Of a stretch of DNA of 64,000 nucleotides, positions 35,751 through 44,624 are shown one piece after another. Position 1 is the stretch's first letter. Every line of letters starts with the position of its first letter. Made by a program: the position numbers and the translations under genes. The notes under the pieces were generated by a model. That model was not told the origin of the DNA, searched no databases, and saw only the letters and a list, made by a program, of their open reading frames with translations. This DNA is from Flavobacteriaceae bacterium UJ101 (lineage in GTDB: Bacteria; Bacteroidota; Bacteroidia; Flavobacteriales; UJ101), in assembly GCA_001880285.1 (NCBI GenBank), contig CP016269.1, positions 496,001 to 560,000 on the forward strand. The letters are read 5' to 3'.

Positions 35751-35757
35751 TTAAAAA

Positions 35758-35765
35758 CAAAGATA
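35758..35765 (-). promoter_or_regulatory. -7 promoter box of ruvB
   Basis: The minus strand reads TATCTTTG, 7 bases from the ATG at 35750, implying a near-leaderless mRNA. Confidence 0.55.
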
Positions 35766-35816
35766 CGATATTAATATTTTCTATAAATAAAATTCCTATT
35801 TCCTTCCTAATTAATG

Positions 35817-35824
35817 TAATTTTG
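35817..35824 (+). promoter_or_regulatory. -7 promoter box of the SigZ-type sigma factor gene
   Basis: TAATTTTG is a perfect TAnnTTTG and ends only 4 bases before the ATG at 35829. Transcription would begin at or inside the start codon. Confidence 0.5.
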
Positions 35825-35828
35825 CCTT

Positions 35829-36419
35829 ATGTCAGAGAAATGTTGTGATTTAAATGAAACGGTTCATGCCTTTTACAATCAATTAAAATACTTTATTTTT
35901 AATCGAGTTAAAGATCAAGCTCTAGCAGAAGATTTAGTACAAGAGGTCATGTTACGCTTAATAACAGCTCACTCCAAAGGAACTTCCATTCATAATTTAA
36001 AAGCTTGGCTTTATCAAATTACTCGTAATGTCATAGCTGATTATTATAAAAAAAATAGTACTGAACCTACTCTTTCTCTTGATGGTGAACTTGATTTTAT
36101 AAGTGATTCTGAAGTCTCCATACTACTCTCTGATTATATTGTTCCAATGATTTCTTTACTACCTGATCAATATGCAATTCCATTAAAATTACATGATATT
36201 GAAAAAAAATCTCAAAAAGAAATTTCAACACAACTTCAAATTGGCTTATCCGCCACGAAAATGAGAATCCAAAGAGCAAGAACCAAATTACGAGAACTTT
36301 TTATCGAATGTTGTGAAATTGAATACAATAAAAATGGGACTATAATGTCGTGTACGATTAAAGATTCATGCACTCCTCTAAAAAACATTCAAGAAAATTT
36401 ACATAGTAAAACACTATAA
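35829..36419 (+). CDS. ECF sigma factor of the SigZ type with cysteine-rich ends
   Basis: A 196-residue sigma-70 family ECF factor. Sigma region 2 is LKYFIFNRVKDQALAEDLVQEV with KAWLYQITRNVIADYY. Region 4 is LPDQYAIPLKLHDIEKKSQKEISTQLQIGLSATKMRIQRARTKLREL. Both termini carry cysteines: CC at residues 5-6 and, after region 4, a tail with ECCEIEYNKNGTIMSCTIKDSC (about residues 159-180). No anti-sigma factor gene is adjacent, so the tail may sense metal or redox state itself. It heads a run of four genes whose products all have neighbouring cysteines. Confidence 0.85.
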   Translation: MSEKCCDLNETVHAFYNQLKYFIFNRVKDQALAEDLVQEVMLRLITAHSKGTSIHNLKAWLYQITRNVIADYYKKNSTEPTLSLDGELDFISDSEVSILLSDYIVPMISLLPDQYAIPLKLHDIEKKSQKEISTQLQIGLSATKMRIQRARTKLRELFIECCEIEYNKNGTIMSCTIKDSCTPLKNIQENLHSKTL

Positions 36420-36458
36420 ATAAATATTTTAAATAATTTTTTTAAAAAAAATCATTTA

Positions 36459-36477
36459 TTTATGTGACTTTTATGTG
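36459..36477 (+). repeat. Direct repeat TTTATGTG in the sigma/redoxin gap
   Basis: TTTATGTG occurs at 36459-36466 and again at 36470-36477, an 11-base period (about one helix turn). It lies between the sigma gene stop and the redoxin ATG at 36527, so it may be a regulator or promoter site for the structural genes. Confidence 0.35.
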
Positions 36478-36526
36478 CCTTTTTCAGACTACCTAATAAA
36501 CGTTTATAACATTAAAAACATTTATT

Positions 36527-36766
36527 ATGCGTACAGAAATTAAAATTTTACATTCATCTTGCTGTGGAAAAGGATCTCCAATAAAAGAACAAATAGAAAA
36601 TGTTGCAAAGGAAAAAGGTATTGATTTTACTTTAGAAGAACTCACAGAAATGCAAGACACTATGGTTTATGGTACTACTGTATTTCCTTCTATCGTTGTA
36701 AATGATAAAGTTTATCCTTACAAAAATTACAACACAAATGAAAAACTAGCTTCTATCTTATCCTAA
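36527..36766 (+). CDS. Small redoxin-like protein with vicinal cysteines
   Basis: A 79-residue thioredoxin/glutaredoxin-fold protein. It has the strand IKILHSSCCGKGSPIKEQIENVAKEKG with a Cys-Cys pair in place of CxxC, then a cis-Pro-like FPSIVVNDKVYPYK. It resembles the small redox-active disulfide (thioredoxin_3) group. The CC pair fits binding of a soft metal or metalloid such as As(III), Hg(II) or Cu(I) better than ordinary disulfide exchange, but this is inference. The permease gene starts 9 bases after its stop. Confidence 0.7.
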   Translation: MRTEIKILHSSCCGKGSPIKEQIENVAKEKGIDFTLEELTEMQDTMVYGTTVFPSIVVNDKVYPYKNYNTNEKLASILS

Positions 36767-36775
36767 ACACATACC

Positions 36776-37750
36776 ATGGAAAAATTAGTTTATTTTTTAT
36801 CTAAAATAGCCGATTATTTAGTTTATGATCTATTTGGTTTAGCAGAAAATGATTTGTTTTCAAAAGCCTTACATTATTTTATTATAGGTTTTTCAGAAAT
36901 TGTCATTCTAGTGATTATCATAACGTATATCATGGGAATTATTACCAGCTATTTACCACTAGATAAAATACGTCATTATTTGGAAAAACATAAAAGCTTA
37001 GGAATAGGTAATGTTTTTGCCTCTATTTTAGGTGCAATCACACCTTTTTGTTCTTGCTCCTCTATTCCACTCTTTGTTGGAATGATGCAAGCTCGTATTC
37101 CTTTAGGTATTGCACTGTCTTTTCTTATTACCTCTCCTTTAGTTAATGAAATTGCTATTGTCCTTTTTTGGGCAACCTATGGTTGGAAAGTAACGCTTAT
37201 TTACATATTGTCAGGAATCACTTTAGGCGTTATTGGTGGAATAGTACTTGAAAAAATGGGCATGGCTCAACACGTTGCTGATTGGGTTAAAAATTTAAAT
37301 ACACAAAAAGTAACGCCTGAAAAAGATCAACGAAGTTTTATTCAACGTATACCTGAGATTCATCGTGAAGCTATACAAACCCTAAAAAAGTTGATTCCTT
37401 ATATTTTTGTAGGTTTGGCTATTGGTTCCTTCATTCATGGTTTTGTACCTGAATCTTTTTTTGAAACCTATATTTCAAAATCCAATCCTTTAGCAGTCCC
37501 TATAGCTGTTATTTTAGCCATCCCTCTTTATATTGATGCTGTTGGTGTCTTACCTATTATAGAATCCTTGATTAGTAAAGGAGTTCCTATGGGGACCGCT
37601 ATCGCTTTTATGATGGCTTCTATCGGACTTTCTTTTCCTGAGGCTTTACTCTTAAAAAAAGTAATGAAAAAGAAACTAATTGTTGCTTTTTTTAGCACCA
37701 TTGGTATCGGTATGATTCTATCTGGATATTTCTTTAATTTAATCTTTTAA
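36776..37750 (+). CDS. DUF318/YraQ-ArsP family permease
   Basis: A 324-residue membrane transporter with about eight to ten helices in two halves. The signature is ILGAITPFCSCSSIPLFVGMM (cysteines about residues 92-94), conserved in ArsP organoarsenical exporters and SO_0444-type metal efflux permeases. The second half carries IPLYIDAVGVLPIIESLISKGVPMG. The cytoplasmic loop (residues 165-200) is charged. It is likely to export a metal or metalloid; which one cannot be told. It is flanked by cysteine-rich genes in the same operon. Confidence 0.85.
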   Translation: MEKLVYFLSKIADYLVYDLFGLAENDLFSKALHYFIIGFSEIVILVIIITYIMGIITSYLPLDKIRHYLEKHKSLGIGNVFASILGAITPFCSCSSIPLFVGMMQARIPLGIALSFLITSPLVNEIAIVLFWATYGWKVTLIYILSGITLGVIGGIVLEKMGMAQHVADWVKNLNTQKVTPEKDQRSFIQRIPEIHREAIQTLKKLIPYIFVGLAIGSFIHGFVPESFFETYISKSNPLAVPIAVILAIPLYIDAVGVLPIIESLISKGVPMGTAIAFMMASIGLSFPEALLLKKVMKKKLIVAFFSTIGIGMILSGYFFNLIF

Positions 37751-37756
37751 TACATT

Positions 37757-38113
37757 ATGAAATCGTTGTTCTCCTCTATAAGTGCTATTTTCCTTGCTCT
37801 ATTAGCCTGTACTTGCTGTGTAGGACCTTTTTTGGCTTTAGCAGGACTCATTGGTGTCAGTGCTTCTCAACTTGCTTGGCTAGCTAGTGTTAAAAACTAC
37901 TTAATTGCTTTCAGTTTGATGGTTATCTTTTACAATTTATACAAAGCTTATTTTCCATCTAAAAAGCAAGACTGTTGTTCTATAGACGAAAACCAACCTA
38001 CATTACAAAAAAACGAACAAAAAATAGTCTCTTTTTTTCAATCTAAATTATTCTTATGGAGTATCGCAATAGTAACCCTATTGATTTTACTTCTTCCTTA
38101 TTTAACCAATTAA
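37757..38113 (+). CDS. MerT-like small membrane protein
   Basis: A 118-residue protein with three predicted helices. The first holds LALLACTCCVGPFLALAGLIGV, with a Cys-x-Cys-Cys set inside the membrane as in mercuric transport protein MerT, and a cytoplasmic or periplasmic loop ends in KQDCCSIDE, a second vicinal pair. This is the layout of MerT, which takes Hg(II) across the inner membrane, but the metal here is uncertain. It starts 7 bases after the permease and is followed by a MerP-like gene. Confidence 0.75.
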   Translation: MKSLFSSISAIFLALLACTCCVGPFLALAGLIGVSASQLAWLASVKNYLIAFSLMVIFYNLYKAYFPSKKQDCCSIDENQPTLQKNEQKIVSFFQSKLFLWSIAIVTLLILLLPYLTN

Positions 38114-38121
38114 AAATTCAT

Positions 38122-38445
38122 ATGAAAAATTTATTTAAGTCAACCCTTTTAAGTTGTGTAACCCTTCTTTTTATAGGATGTGGAGAAAGCAATGCACAGC
38201 AAACAATTACTGAAACTAGTAAACAACAATCCAAAAATCTTACAAAAAGAACCTATACATTACAGAATTTTAAACAATCCTGTTGTTCAAAAATTGTAGA
38301 TTATTCATTAAAAGAAGTAGAAGGTTACATAAAATCAGAAGCCAATATAGATCATCAGCAAATTACGGTTTGGTATGATTCATCAAAAGCCACAGAAGAT
38401 CAAATAAAACAAGCTATTAATCAAACAGCTTATAAGATAGAATAG
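38122..38445 (+). CDS. MerP-like heavy-metal-binding lipoprotein
   Basis: A 107-residue lipoprotein (LLFIGCGESN, lipidated Cys about 17) with a C-terminal HMA fold. The metal site reads FKQSCCSKIVDYSLKEVEGYI, a vicinal Cys pair in place of the MerP/CopZ CxxC, followed by ITVWYDSSKATEDQIKQAINQTAYKI, the standard HMA second half. It would hand a thiophilic metal to or from the MerT-like protein at the outer face of the inner membrane or in the outer membrane. An upstream in-frame extension overlaps the previous gene and is ignored in favour of the ATG with a signal peptide. Confidence 0.75.
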   Translation: MKNLFKSTLLSCVTLLFIGCGESNAQQTITETSKQQSKNLTKRTYTLQNFKQSCCSKIVDYSLKEVEGYIKSEANIDHQQITVWYDSSKATEDQIKQAINQTAYKIE

Positions 38446-38566
38446 AACATGGCATTATAACCCTCTCTTTTTTATCATCTTATTAAGTAAAAATTATATA
38501 CATTTTAATTTTTTGTTCGCTTTTTTTTAAATAACTTGAATTCAAATTAAAATATACAACACTAAT

Positions 38567-39085
38567 ATGAAAAAAATAGTATTAGGAGCCATCCTCTCCT
38601 TACTCTTTGTCATTACAAATGCTCAAGAGTTTCCAAAACTAGATAAAAGTCCACACGACATTGCAACTTATAAGACCAGTAGAAATGAACCTACTCTAGC
38701 AAAAGTTGTTTATGGAAGACCTCAACTAAAAGGGAGAACCATGATTGGTGATAAAATTCCTTATGGAAAAATCTGGCGGACAGGTGCTAATGAAGCTACA
38801 GAAATTACCTTTTTCCAAGATGTAACTTTTGGAGGAAAAGCGGTAAAAGCAGGTACCTATTCTTTATTCACAATTCCTAATGAAAAAGAATGGACCATTA
38901 TATTAAATTCTGATTTAAACACATGGGGAGCCTATAGCTATGACGAAAAAAAGGATGTTGTACGATTCAATGTACCCGTTCAACATGTTGATAAAGTACT
39001 TGAAGCTTTTTCTATGGATTTTGAAAAAGAAAATCTTTTTATGGGATGGGATACAATACGAATCGCTATTCCTATTCAATTTTAA
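38567..39085 (+). CDS. DUF2911 secreted protein
   Basis: A 172-residue exported protein of the DUF2911 family, common in Bacteroidota. The signal peptide ends ITNAQ. The conserved core is VVYGRPQLKGRTMIG...GKIWRTGANEATEITFFQDV and KAGTYSLFTIPNEKEWTIILNSDLNTWG. No enzymatic function is known for the family. It is transcribed alone with its own terminator; the gap after the MerP-like gene is about 120 bases with no clear hairpin. Confidence 0.85.
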   Translation: MKKIVLGAILSLLFVITNAQEFPKLDKSPHDIATYKTSRNEPTLAKVVYGRPQLKGRTMIGDKIPYGKIWRTGANEATEITFFQDVTFGGKAVKAGTYSLFTIPNEKEWTIILNSDLNTWGAYSYDEKKDVVRFNVPVQHVDKVLEAFSMDFEKENLFMGWDTIRIAIPIQF

Positions 39086-39108
39086 AAAAATATATCTTAT
39101 ATAATAAA

Positions 39109-39135
39109 AAAACCACTTCAAAATGAGGTGGTTTT
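39109..39135 (+). terminator. Terminator of the DUF2911 gene
   Basis: A 12-bp stem with one T-G wobble (39109-39120 with 39124-39135), a 3-base loop and a T-rich tail. Confidence 0.85.
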
Positions 39136-39172
39136 CTTTTATCCATTACTTTTTTAACTTCCTTAAAAATTG

Positions 39173-39180
39173 TAAATTCG
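39173..39180 (+). promoter_or_regulatory. Probable -7 box of leuS
   Basis: TAAATTCG is one mismatch from TAnnTTTG and lies 83 bases before the leuS ATG. Confidence 0.35.
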
Positions 39181-39263
39181 CCTCTTTATAAGATTGTCTT
39201 GTCTTCTTGAATCATTTTCAAGATGACATTAAAACAATTTTTAGATATTTTTAGATAAAAAGC

Positions 39264-42080
39264 ATGGAATACAATTTCAAAGAAATCGAACAACGTTGGC
39301 AACAATATTGGGCTAACAAACAAACATTTAAAGTAGAGAATCATTCAAACAAACCTAAGTATTATGTGTTGGATATGTTTCCTTATCCTTCGGGAGCCGG
39401 ATTACACGTTGGACACCCATTAGGTTATATTGCTTCTGATATTTATGCACGTTACAAACGTTTAAAAGGCTTTAATGTTTTGCACCCTGCCGGTTATGAT
39501 TCTTTTGGTCTTCCTGCAGAACAATATGCCATTCAAACAGGACAACATCCTGCTATTACAACCGAAACCAATATTAATACGTATCGTAAACAATTGGATA
39601 AGATTGGTTTTTCTTTTGATTGGTCGCGTGAAGTTCGTACTTCTGATCCTTCTTACTATAAATGGACACAATGGATCTTTCTTCAATTATTCAATGCTTG
39701 GTATAACAACGATACCCATAAAGCTGAAAAGATTGAAACCCTTATAGAGCAATTTAAAAAAGAAGGAAATACAACCGTAAATGCTGCTTGTGATGAAAAC
39801 GTTATTTCCTTTTCAGCAGAAGAATGGAATGCATTTAGTAAAAAACAACAAGAAGAAATTTTATTGCAATACCGTTTAACTTACTTAGCTGACACAGAAG
39901 TTAATTGGTGTCCAGCTTTAGGAACCGTTTTAGCAAACGATGAAATTGTAAACGGTGTTTCCGAACGTGGAGGCTACCCTGTGATTCGTAAAAAAATGAC
40001 ACAATGGTCTATGCGTATCTCTGCTTATGCGGAACGTTTGTTACAAGGTTTAGAGCAACTCGATTGGACCGATGCTTTAAAAGAATCACAACGCAACTGG
40101 ATTGGAAAATCGCAAGGGGCTTCTGTTGAATTCGGAGTTCAAAATTCGGAATTCAAAATTGAAGTATTCACCACGCGTCCTGATACTATTTTTGGGGTAA
40201 CGTTTATGACCTTAGCTCCTGAACATGAATTGGTACAACATATTACAACACCTGAATACAAAGAGGCTGTTCAACAGTATATAGAAGAAACATCAAAACG
40301 TTCTGAACGTGATCGTATGGCGGATGTAAAAACCATTTCAGGACAATTTACTGGAGCCTATGCCATCCACCCATTTACAGGAGAAGAAGTTCCGATTTGG
40401 ATTGGAGATTATGTTTTGGCAAGTTATGGGACAGGTGCCGTTATGGCCGTTCCTTGTGGTGATGAGCGTGACTATGCTTTTTCAAAACATTTTAATATCC
40501 CTATAAAAAATATTTTTGCTGATATTGATATTTCAGAGGAAGCCTATACAGCCAAAGAGGGTACGATAAAAATAGCTAATTCAGACTTTTTAGATGGTTT
40601 AACAGTTAAAAAAGCCACTAAACTCGCTATTTACGAAATCGAACAACGTGGTTTCGGAAAAGGGAAAACCAATTATCGTTTACGAGATGCTGTTTTCAGT
40701 CGTCAACGTTACTGGGGAGAGCCTTTCCCTGTGTACTATAAAGACGGTATGCCTCAAATGGTTGATGCAAAACATCTTCCTGTTGTGTTACCTGAAGTTG
40801 AAAAATATTTACCTACAGAAGATGGTGATCCTCCTTTAGGACGTGCAGACATATGGGCTTGGGATACTAATGAGAATACAGTAGTCAGTAATCAGAATAT
40901 AGATCATAAAACCGTGTTCCCTTTAGAATTGAATACGATGCCGGGTTGGGCAGGTTCATCATGGTATTTTAATCGCTATATGGATGCGCAAAATACAGAA
41001 GCATTTGCAAGCCAAGAAGCATTGAATTACTGGAAAGATGTGGATTTATACATTGGAGGTTCAGAACATGCTACTGGGCACTTATTATACAGTCGTTTCT
41101 GGCAAAAGTTTTTATTTGATTTAAACTATGTTCCTGTAGATGAGTTTGCAAAAAAATTGATTAACCAGGGTATGATTTTGGGGAATTCAGCTTTTGTTTA
41201 TAGAATTAATGATACCAATCAATTTGTATCTCTAAAATTAAAAGATCAATATGAAACCACGCCCATTCACACGGATGTTACCTTTGTAAATGGCGATATT
41301 TTAGATATAGAAAAATTCAAAAACTGGCGTCCTGATTTTAAAGATGCTGAATTTATATTAGAAGATGATGGAACGTATCGTGTAGGATTTGAAGTGGAAA
41401 AAATGTCTAAGTCGAAATACAATGTTCTTAATCCGGATGATATCTGCAACGAATATGGTGCCGATAGCTTACGTATGTACGAAATGTTCTTAGGACCTAT
41501 TGATCAAGCAAAACCATGGAATACCAATGGATTAAGCGGTGTATACGGTTTCTTAAAGAAATTCTGGAAATTATTTTTTGAGAATTCAGAATTCAATGTT
41601 CAAGATTCAGAACCGACAAAAGAGGAAATGAAGATTTTACATACGGCTATAAAAAAAGTAGATGAAGATATTCAAAACTTCTCGTTTAATACATCGGTAA
41701 GTACATTTATGATTGCTACTAATGATCTACTAAAATTAAAATGCAACAAACGAGCTATCTTAGAGCCGTTGACGATCTTACTTTCTCCTTATGCTCCCCA
41801 TATTGCAGAAGAATTATGGTCAAAATTAGGTTATGAAGAAAGTATTTCGTTTGCTAATTTCCCTGTTTTTGAGAAAAAATGGTTGGTAGAAAGTTCAAAA
41901 GAATATCCTGTATCGTTTAATGGAAAGATGCGTTTTAAAATCGAATTACCATTGGATATGCCAAAAGACGAAATGGAAAAAGTTGTAATGGCAGATGAAC
42001 GTACACAGAAATATTTAGACGGGCGTGAACCTAAAAAGATCATTATTGTACCTGGAAAGATTATTAACATTGTAGGATAA
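39264..42080 (+). CDS. leuS: Leucyl-tRNA synthetase
   Basis: It charges tRNA-Leu. The 938-residue class I synthetase has HIGH as HVGH (48-51, in [15 protein letters not shown]), the CP1 editing domain with [13 protein letters not shown] and [15 protein letters not shown], and KMSKS (713-717). The C-terminal anticodon and tRNA-arm domains are intact. Two surface stretches encode a nearly identical low-complexity peptide: [12 protein letters not shown] at about residues 288-299, just before the editing motif, and [12 protein letters not shown] at about 773-784. The DNA there is a short tandem repeat, suggesting in-frame insertion of a repeat element. Confidence 0.98.
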   Translation: MEYNFKEIEQRWQQYWANKQTFKVENHSNKPKYYVLDMFPYPSGAGLHVGHPLGYIASDIYARYKRLKGFNVLHPAGYDSFGLPAEQYAIQTGQHPAITTETNINTYRKQLDKIGFSFDWSREVRTSDPSYYKWTQWIFLQLFNAWYNNDTHKAEKIETLIEQFKKEGNTTVNAACDENVISFSAEEWNAFSKKQQEEILLQYRLTYLADTEVNWCPALGTVLANDEIVNGVSERGGYPVIRKKMTQWSMRISAYAERLLQGLEQLDWTDALKESQRNWIGKSQGASVEFGVQNSEFKIEVFTTRPDTIFGVTFMTLAPEHELVQHITTPEYKEAVQQYIEETSKRSERDRMADVKTISGQFTGAYAIHPFTGEEVPIWIGDYVLASYGTGAVMAVPCGDERDYAFSKHFNIPIKNIFADIDISEEAYTAKEGTIKIANSDFLDGLTVKKATKLAIYEIEQRGFGKGKTNYRLRDAVFSRQRYWGEPFPVYYKDGMPQMVDAKHLPVVLPEVEKYLPTEDGDPPLGRADIWAWDTNENTVVSNQNIDHKTVFPLELNTMPGWAGSSWYFNRYMDAQNTEAFASQEALNYWKDVDLYIGGSEHATGHLLYSRFWQKFLFDLNYVPVDEFAKKLINQGMILGNSAFVYRINDTNQFVSLKLKDQYETTPIHTDVTFVNGDILDIEKFKNWRPDFKDAEFILEDDGTYRVGFEVEKMSKSKYNVLNPDDICNEYGADSLRMYEMFLGPIDQAKPWNTNGLSGVYGFLKKFWKLFFENSEFNVQDSEPTKEEMKILHTAIKKVDEDIQNFSFNTSVSTFMIATNDLLKLKCNKRAILEPLTILLSPYAPHIAEELWSKLGYEESISFANFPVFEKKWLVESSKEYPVSFNGKMRFKIELPLDMPKDEMEKVVMADERTQKYLDGREPKKIIIVPGKIINIVG
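40131..40158 (+). repeat. 14-bp tandem repeat inside leuS (site 1)
   Basis: TTCGGAGTTCAAAA (40131-40144) is followed directly by TTCGGAATTCAAAA (40145-40158), one mismatch. The frame stays open and encodes a loop before the editing domain. Confidence 0.7.
41583..41612 (+). repeat. Related repeat inside leuS (site 2)
   Basis: TTCAGAATTCAATG (41585-41598) is followed by the diverged TTCAAGATTCAGAA (41599-41612). It encodes almost the same peptide ([10 protein letters not shown]) as site 1. Confidence 0.5.
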
Positions 42081-42104
42081 TCACCTTGTTATTTAAGATA
42101 ATAC

Positions 42105-42136
42105 AAACCTTGTCAAACTTACCTTTGACAAGGTTT
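42105..42136 (+). terminator. Terminator of leuS
   Basis: A perfect 13-bp stem AAACCTTGTCAAA (42105-42117) / TTTGACAAGGTTT (42124-42136), loop CTTACC, then TTT. Confidence 0.92.
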
Positions 42137-42225
42137 TTTAGTTTGAAAAAATATTCCCTGATAGAAGAACATTTCACAACCTTATTCTTTTTTTGTATTT
42201 TTAGATGACATCAATATATTTCAAT

Positions 42226-42684
42226 ATGCAATCAAATGCAGCTACACCAGAACAATACATAAATGAGTTACCTGAAGAACGAAAAGAGGTCATTCAGAAG
42301 CTTCGTCAACTTATCAAAGAAAATCTACCAAAAGGATTTGAAGAACAAATGAGTTATGGAATGCTAGGATACGTTGTACCCCATAGTCTTTATCCAAAAG
42401 GGTATCATGTGAATCCTACTTTACCTCTACCCTTTTTAAATTTGGCTTCACAGAAACACTATATTGCTTTATATCACGCTGGAATTTATGCAAATACTGA
42501 ATTGATGGATTGGTTTGTGAAAGAATATCCAAAGCACAGTCGTTATAAACTGGATATGGGAAAAAGTTGTATTCGTTTTAAAAAGCTCAATGCAATTCCT
42601 TATTCTTTGATTGCGACTCTTTGTCAGAAAATCACACCACAAGAATGGATTGACTTATATGAATCTCAAATACAAAAAACCTGA
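42226..42684 (+). CDS. DUF1801 (YdhG-like) protein
   Basis: A 152-residue cytoplasmic protein of the DUF1801/YdhG fold: ATPEQYINELPEERKEVIQKLRQLIKENLPKGFEEQMSYGMLGY, HYIALYHAGIY and KSCIRFKKLNAIPYSLI. The family resembles the iron chaperone frataxin but has no proven function here. An ATG 21 bases upstream (42205) is in frame, but homologues begin MQSNA-TP, so ATG 42226 is chosen. Its stop codon is inside a hairpin shared with the convergent clpP gene. Confidence 0.75.
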   Translation: MQSNAATPEQYINELPEERKEVIQKLRQLIKENLPKGFEEQMSYGMLGYVVPHSLYPKGYHVNPTLPLPFLNLASQKHYIALYHAGIYANTELMDWFVKEYPKHSRYKLDMGKSCIRFKKLNAIPYSLIATLCQKITPQEWIDLYESQIQKT

Positions 42685-42707
42685 TTATTTATTACAAACA
42701 ATCAGGT
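42679..42707. terminator. Hairpin at the DUF1801/clpP junction
   Basis: ACCTGATT (42679-42686) pairs with AATCAGGT (42700-42707) around a 13-base loop, followed by CTTTCTTTTC. The stem includes the DUF1801 stop codon. Confidence 0.7.
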
Positions 42708-42731
42708 CTTTCTTTTCTCAGAATTGTCATT

Positions 42732-43391
42732 TTATTTTTTGACAATTACCTCATCAATCATTCCATATGCTTTTGCTTCTTCAGAAGTCATCCAATAATC
42801 ACGATCTGAATCTTGTTCAACCTTTTCAAAAGGTTGTTTTGAATGCGTTGCAATGATATCGTATAATTCTTTCTTCAATTTCAAAATTTCACGTGCTGTA
42901 ATTTCAATATCCGACGCTTGTCCTTGCGCTCCTCCTAAAGGTTGGTGAATCATTACACGAGAGTGTTTTAAACCAGAACGTTTTCCATCTGCTCCTGCAC
43001 ATAATAATACCGCTCCCATTGAAGCTGCCATACCCGTACACACAGTTGCTACATCTGGATTGATAAATTGCATCGTATCATAAATACCTAAACCTGCATA
43101 AACACTTCCTCCTGGAGAATTAATATACATGGTAATATCACGATCAGCATTGGCGTTTGCTAAAAATAGTAACTGAGCTTGAACAATATTAGCAACATGA
43201 TCGTCAATACCTGTCCCTAAAAAGATAATGTTGTCTTTCATCAAACGTGAAAAAACGTCCATTTGTGTTACATTCATCTGACGCTCTTCTAGGATATAAG
43301 GAGTCATACTACTTACGATTTTATCATAATGCATACTACTTATTCCTTGATCTTTTATAGCAAATTTTTTAAATTCTTTTCCGTAATTCAT
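42732..43391 (-). CDS. clpP: ATP-dependent Clp protease proteolytic subunit
   Basis: The serine peptidase core of ClpXP/ClpAP. It is 219 residues. The catalytic Ser is in GMAASMGAVLL (about Ser124), His in SRVMIHQPLGG (about His149) and Asp in DSDRDYWM (about Asp198). The oligomer-forming head domain is complete. Upstream on the same strand lies the trigger-factor region with an intervening hypothetical gene, and clpX is not adjacent. The first methionine used is at 43391. Confidence 0.97.
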   Translation of the reverse strand: MNYGKEFKKFAIKDQGISSMHYDKIVSSMTPYILEERQMNVTQMDVFSRLMKDNIIFLGTGIDDHVANIVQAQLLFLANANADRDITMYINSPGGSVYAGLGIYDTMQFINPDVATVCTGMAASMGAVLLCAGADGKRSGLKHSRVMIHQPLGGAQGQASDIEITAREILKLKKELYDIIATHSKQPFEKVEQDSDRDYWMTSEEAKAYGMIDEVIVKK

Positions 43392-43461
43392 ATTCTTTTA
43401 TTTTTAATTCTGGAATGTATAAATTTCTAATGATTTAATACAATTACTATACCCTTTTAAA

Positions 43462-43484
43462 TTACATGAAATTATGTCATGTAA
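43462..43484 (-). terminator. Weak hairpin between hypothetical gene and clpP
   Basis: TTACATGA (43462-43469) pairs with TCATGTAA (43477-43484) around a 7-base loop. The T-run is short, so it may instead be a regulator site in front of clpP. Confidence 0.4.
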
Positions 43485-43517
43485 AAACAGATGTTAAATT
43501 ACAAAATAATTTAATTA

Positions 43518-44603
43518 TTAATTGTACTGATTGGGTTTTATTTGAAGTGCTGTACCTATTTTATTTTTTATAACACTTGGTAACGAATATTCTTTATTAT
43601 CATTATTCCAAAATTCTTCTTCATACCAACTTTCTTTTACGTTAACATCCTTAAAATTTTTCTTTCGTAATTTAAATTCTTTTTTGGTTATAAATTCTCT
43701 ACTTATTATTTTTAGATCTTGATTATATTGATAATTATTATAGGGCGTATTCTTCCCTTTATGATAATCTAATTCCCATAATTGTTTAAACTTTTTAAGT
43801 CGCTCCATCGCATTATAAGATTTTTCTGTTCCTTTAAAAATTTGTTGGATATAAAGCTGTTTAATCTTCAAATGATGTCCTAAAATATTAAGCGTATATA
43901 CTTCATCTTTTAAACTTTTAATATAATCAACTGTTATTTCTGTTGTTTTAGATGTTGTTAAACTCTTCCCATATGTTTTATTTTTTCGATTGATAAACTT
44001 GTATTCATATCTATCAACTTCAACTACATCTTTTTTATGTTCTTCTAACAAACTCTTTATCTTAAATTCTGGGATCAACTCTTTTTGGTATTCTCTGTCC
44101 TGCTCTTCAGGGTTTTCAAACAACCTATATTCTAATACATCATATTTTATTTTCCCAGAATAATTTAAAGGAATATAATATTTAACGATACCGTCTAAAA
44201 AATTAATTGGTGTTCCATCCTTTACTAAAAAAGTAGTAGCATACGCTTTTAAAACAGCATAGGCATCATCTTGTGTTTTTTTATCATTTGTAACAATAAC
44301 TTCATCAATCGAATATACATCGTTCTCTAATTTTATAATAGGATTTTCCTTGATTTCCTCTACTGTCATCATTTTTTCAGTAAAAGAATCATGATGAATA
44401 AAAAGAAAAGCTTCAATATTTAAATTAAATATTATCGAATCTTGAACTTTACCTTCTGCATCAGAAACAGCAACTATTTTACCCTCTGTGTTGTAAAAAT
44501 ACGTTGTATTTAAAGCATTTCCTTCTTGATCAGTTACCTGAATTGATTGTCCTGTCAAGAATACCATTACACTACATAAAATAAAAGTAATACTTGTTTT
44601 CAT
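43518..44603 (-). CDS. Secreted protein of unknown function
   Basis: A 361-residue exported protein with a signal peptide (residues 1-20). The N-terminal part (IQVTDQEGNALNTTYFYNTEGKIVAVSDAEGK) resembles a carboxypeptidase-regulatory-like beta domain, as in proteins that use a TonB-associated surface anchor. The EVIVTNDKK stretch near residue 100 is like the junction before a DUF5686-type region. The rest is charged and helical or beta with no catalytic motif I recognise. It stands between clpP and tig, with hairpins on both sides, so it is its own transcription unit. Confidence 0.55.
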   Translation of the reverse strand: MKTSITFILCSVMVFLTGQSIQVTDQEGNALNTTYFYNTEGKIVAVSDAEGKVQDSIIFNLNIEAFLFIHHDSFTEKMMTVEEIKENPIIKLENDVYSIDEVIVTNDKKTQDDAYAVLKAYATTFLVKDGTPINFLDGIVKYYIPLNYSGKIKYDVLEYRLFENPEEQDREYQKELIPEFKIKSLLEEHKKDVVEVDRYEYKFINRKNKTYGKSLTTSKTTEITVDYIKSLKDEVYTLNILGHHLKIKQLYIQQIFKGTEKSYNAMERLKKFKQLWELDYHKGKNTPYNNYQYNQDLKIISREFITKKEFKLRKKNFKDVNVKESWYEEEFWNNDNKEYSLPSVIKNKIGTALQIKPNQYN

Positions 44604-44624
44604 TGAATCTTATTATGATAAAAA

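Noticed and set aside
36776-38445. Classical mer operon
   Set aside because: MerT- and MerP-like genes are present, but no merA reductase or MerR gene, and the CC motifs differ from MerP CxxC. It is called a metal or metalloid operon of unknown target.
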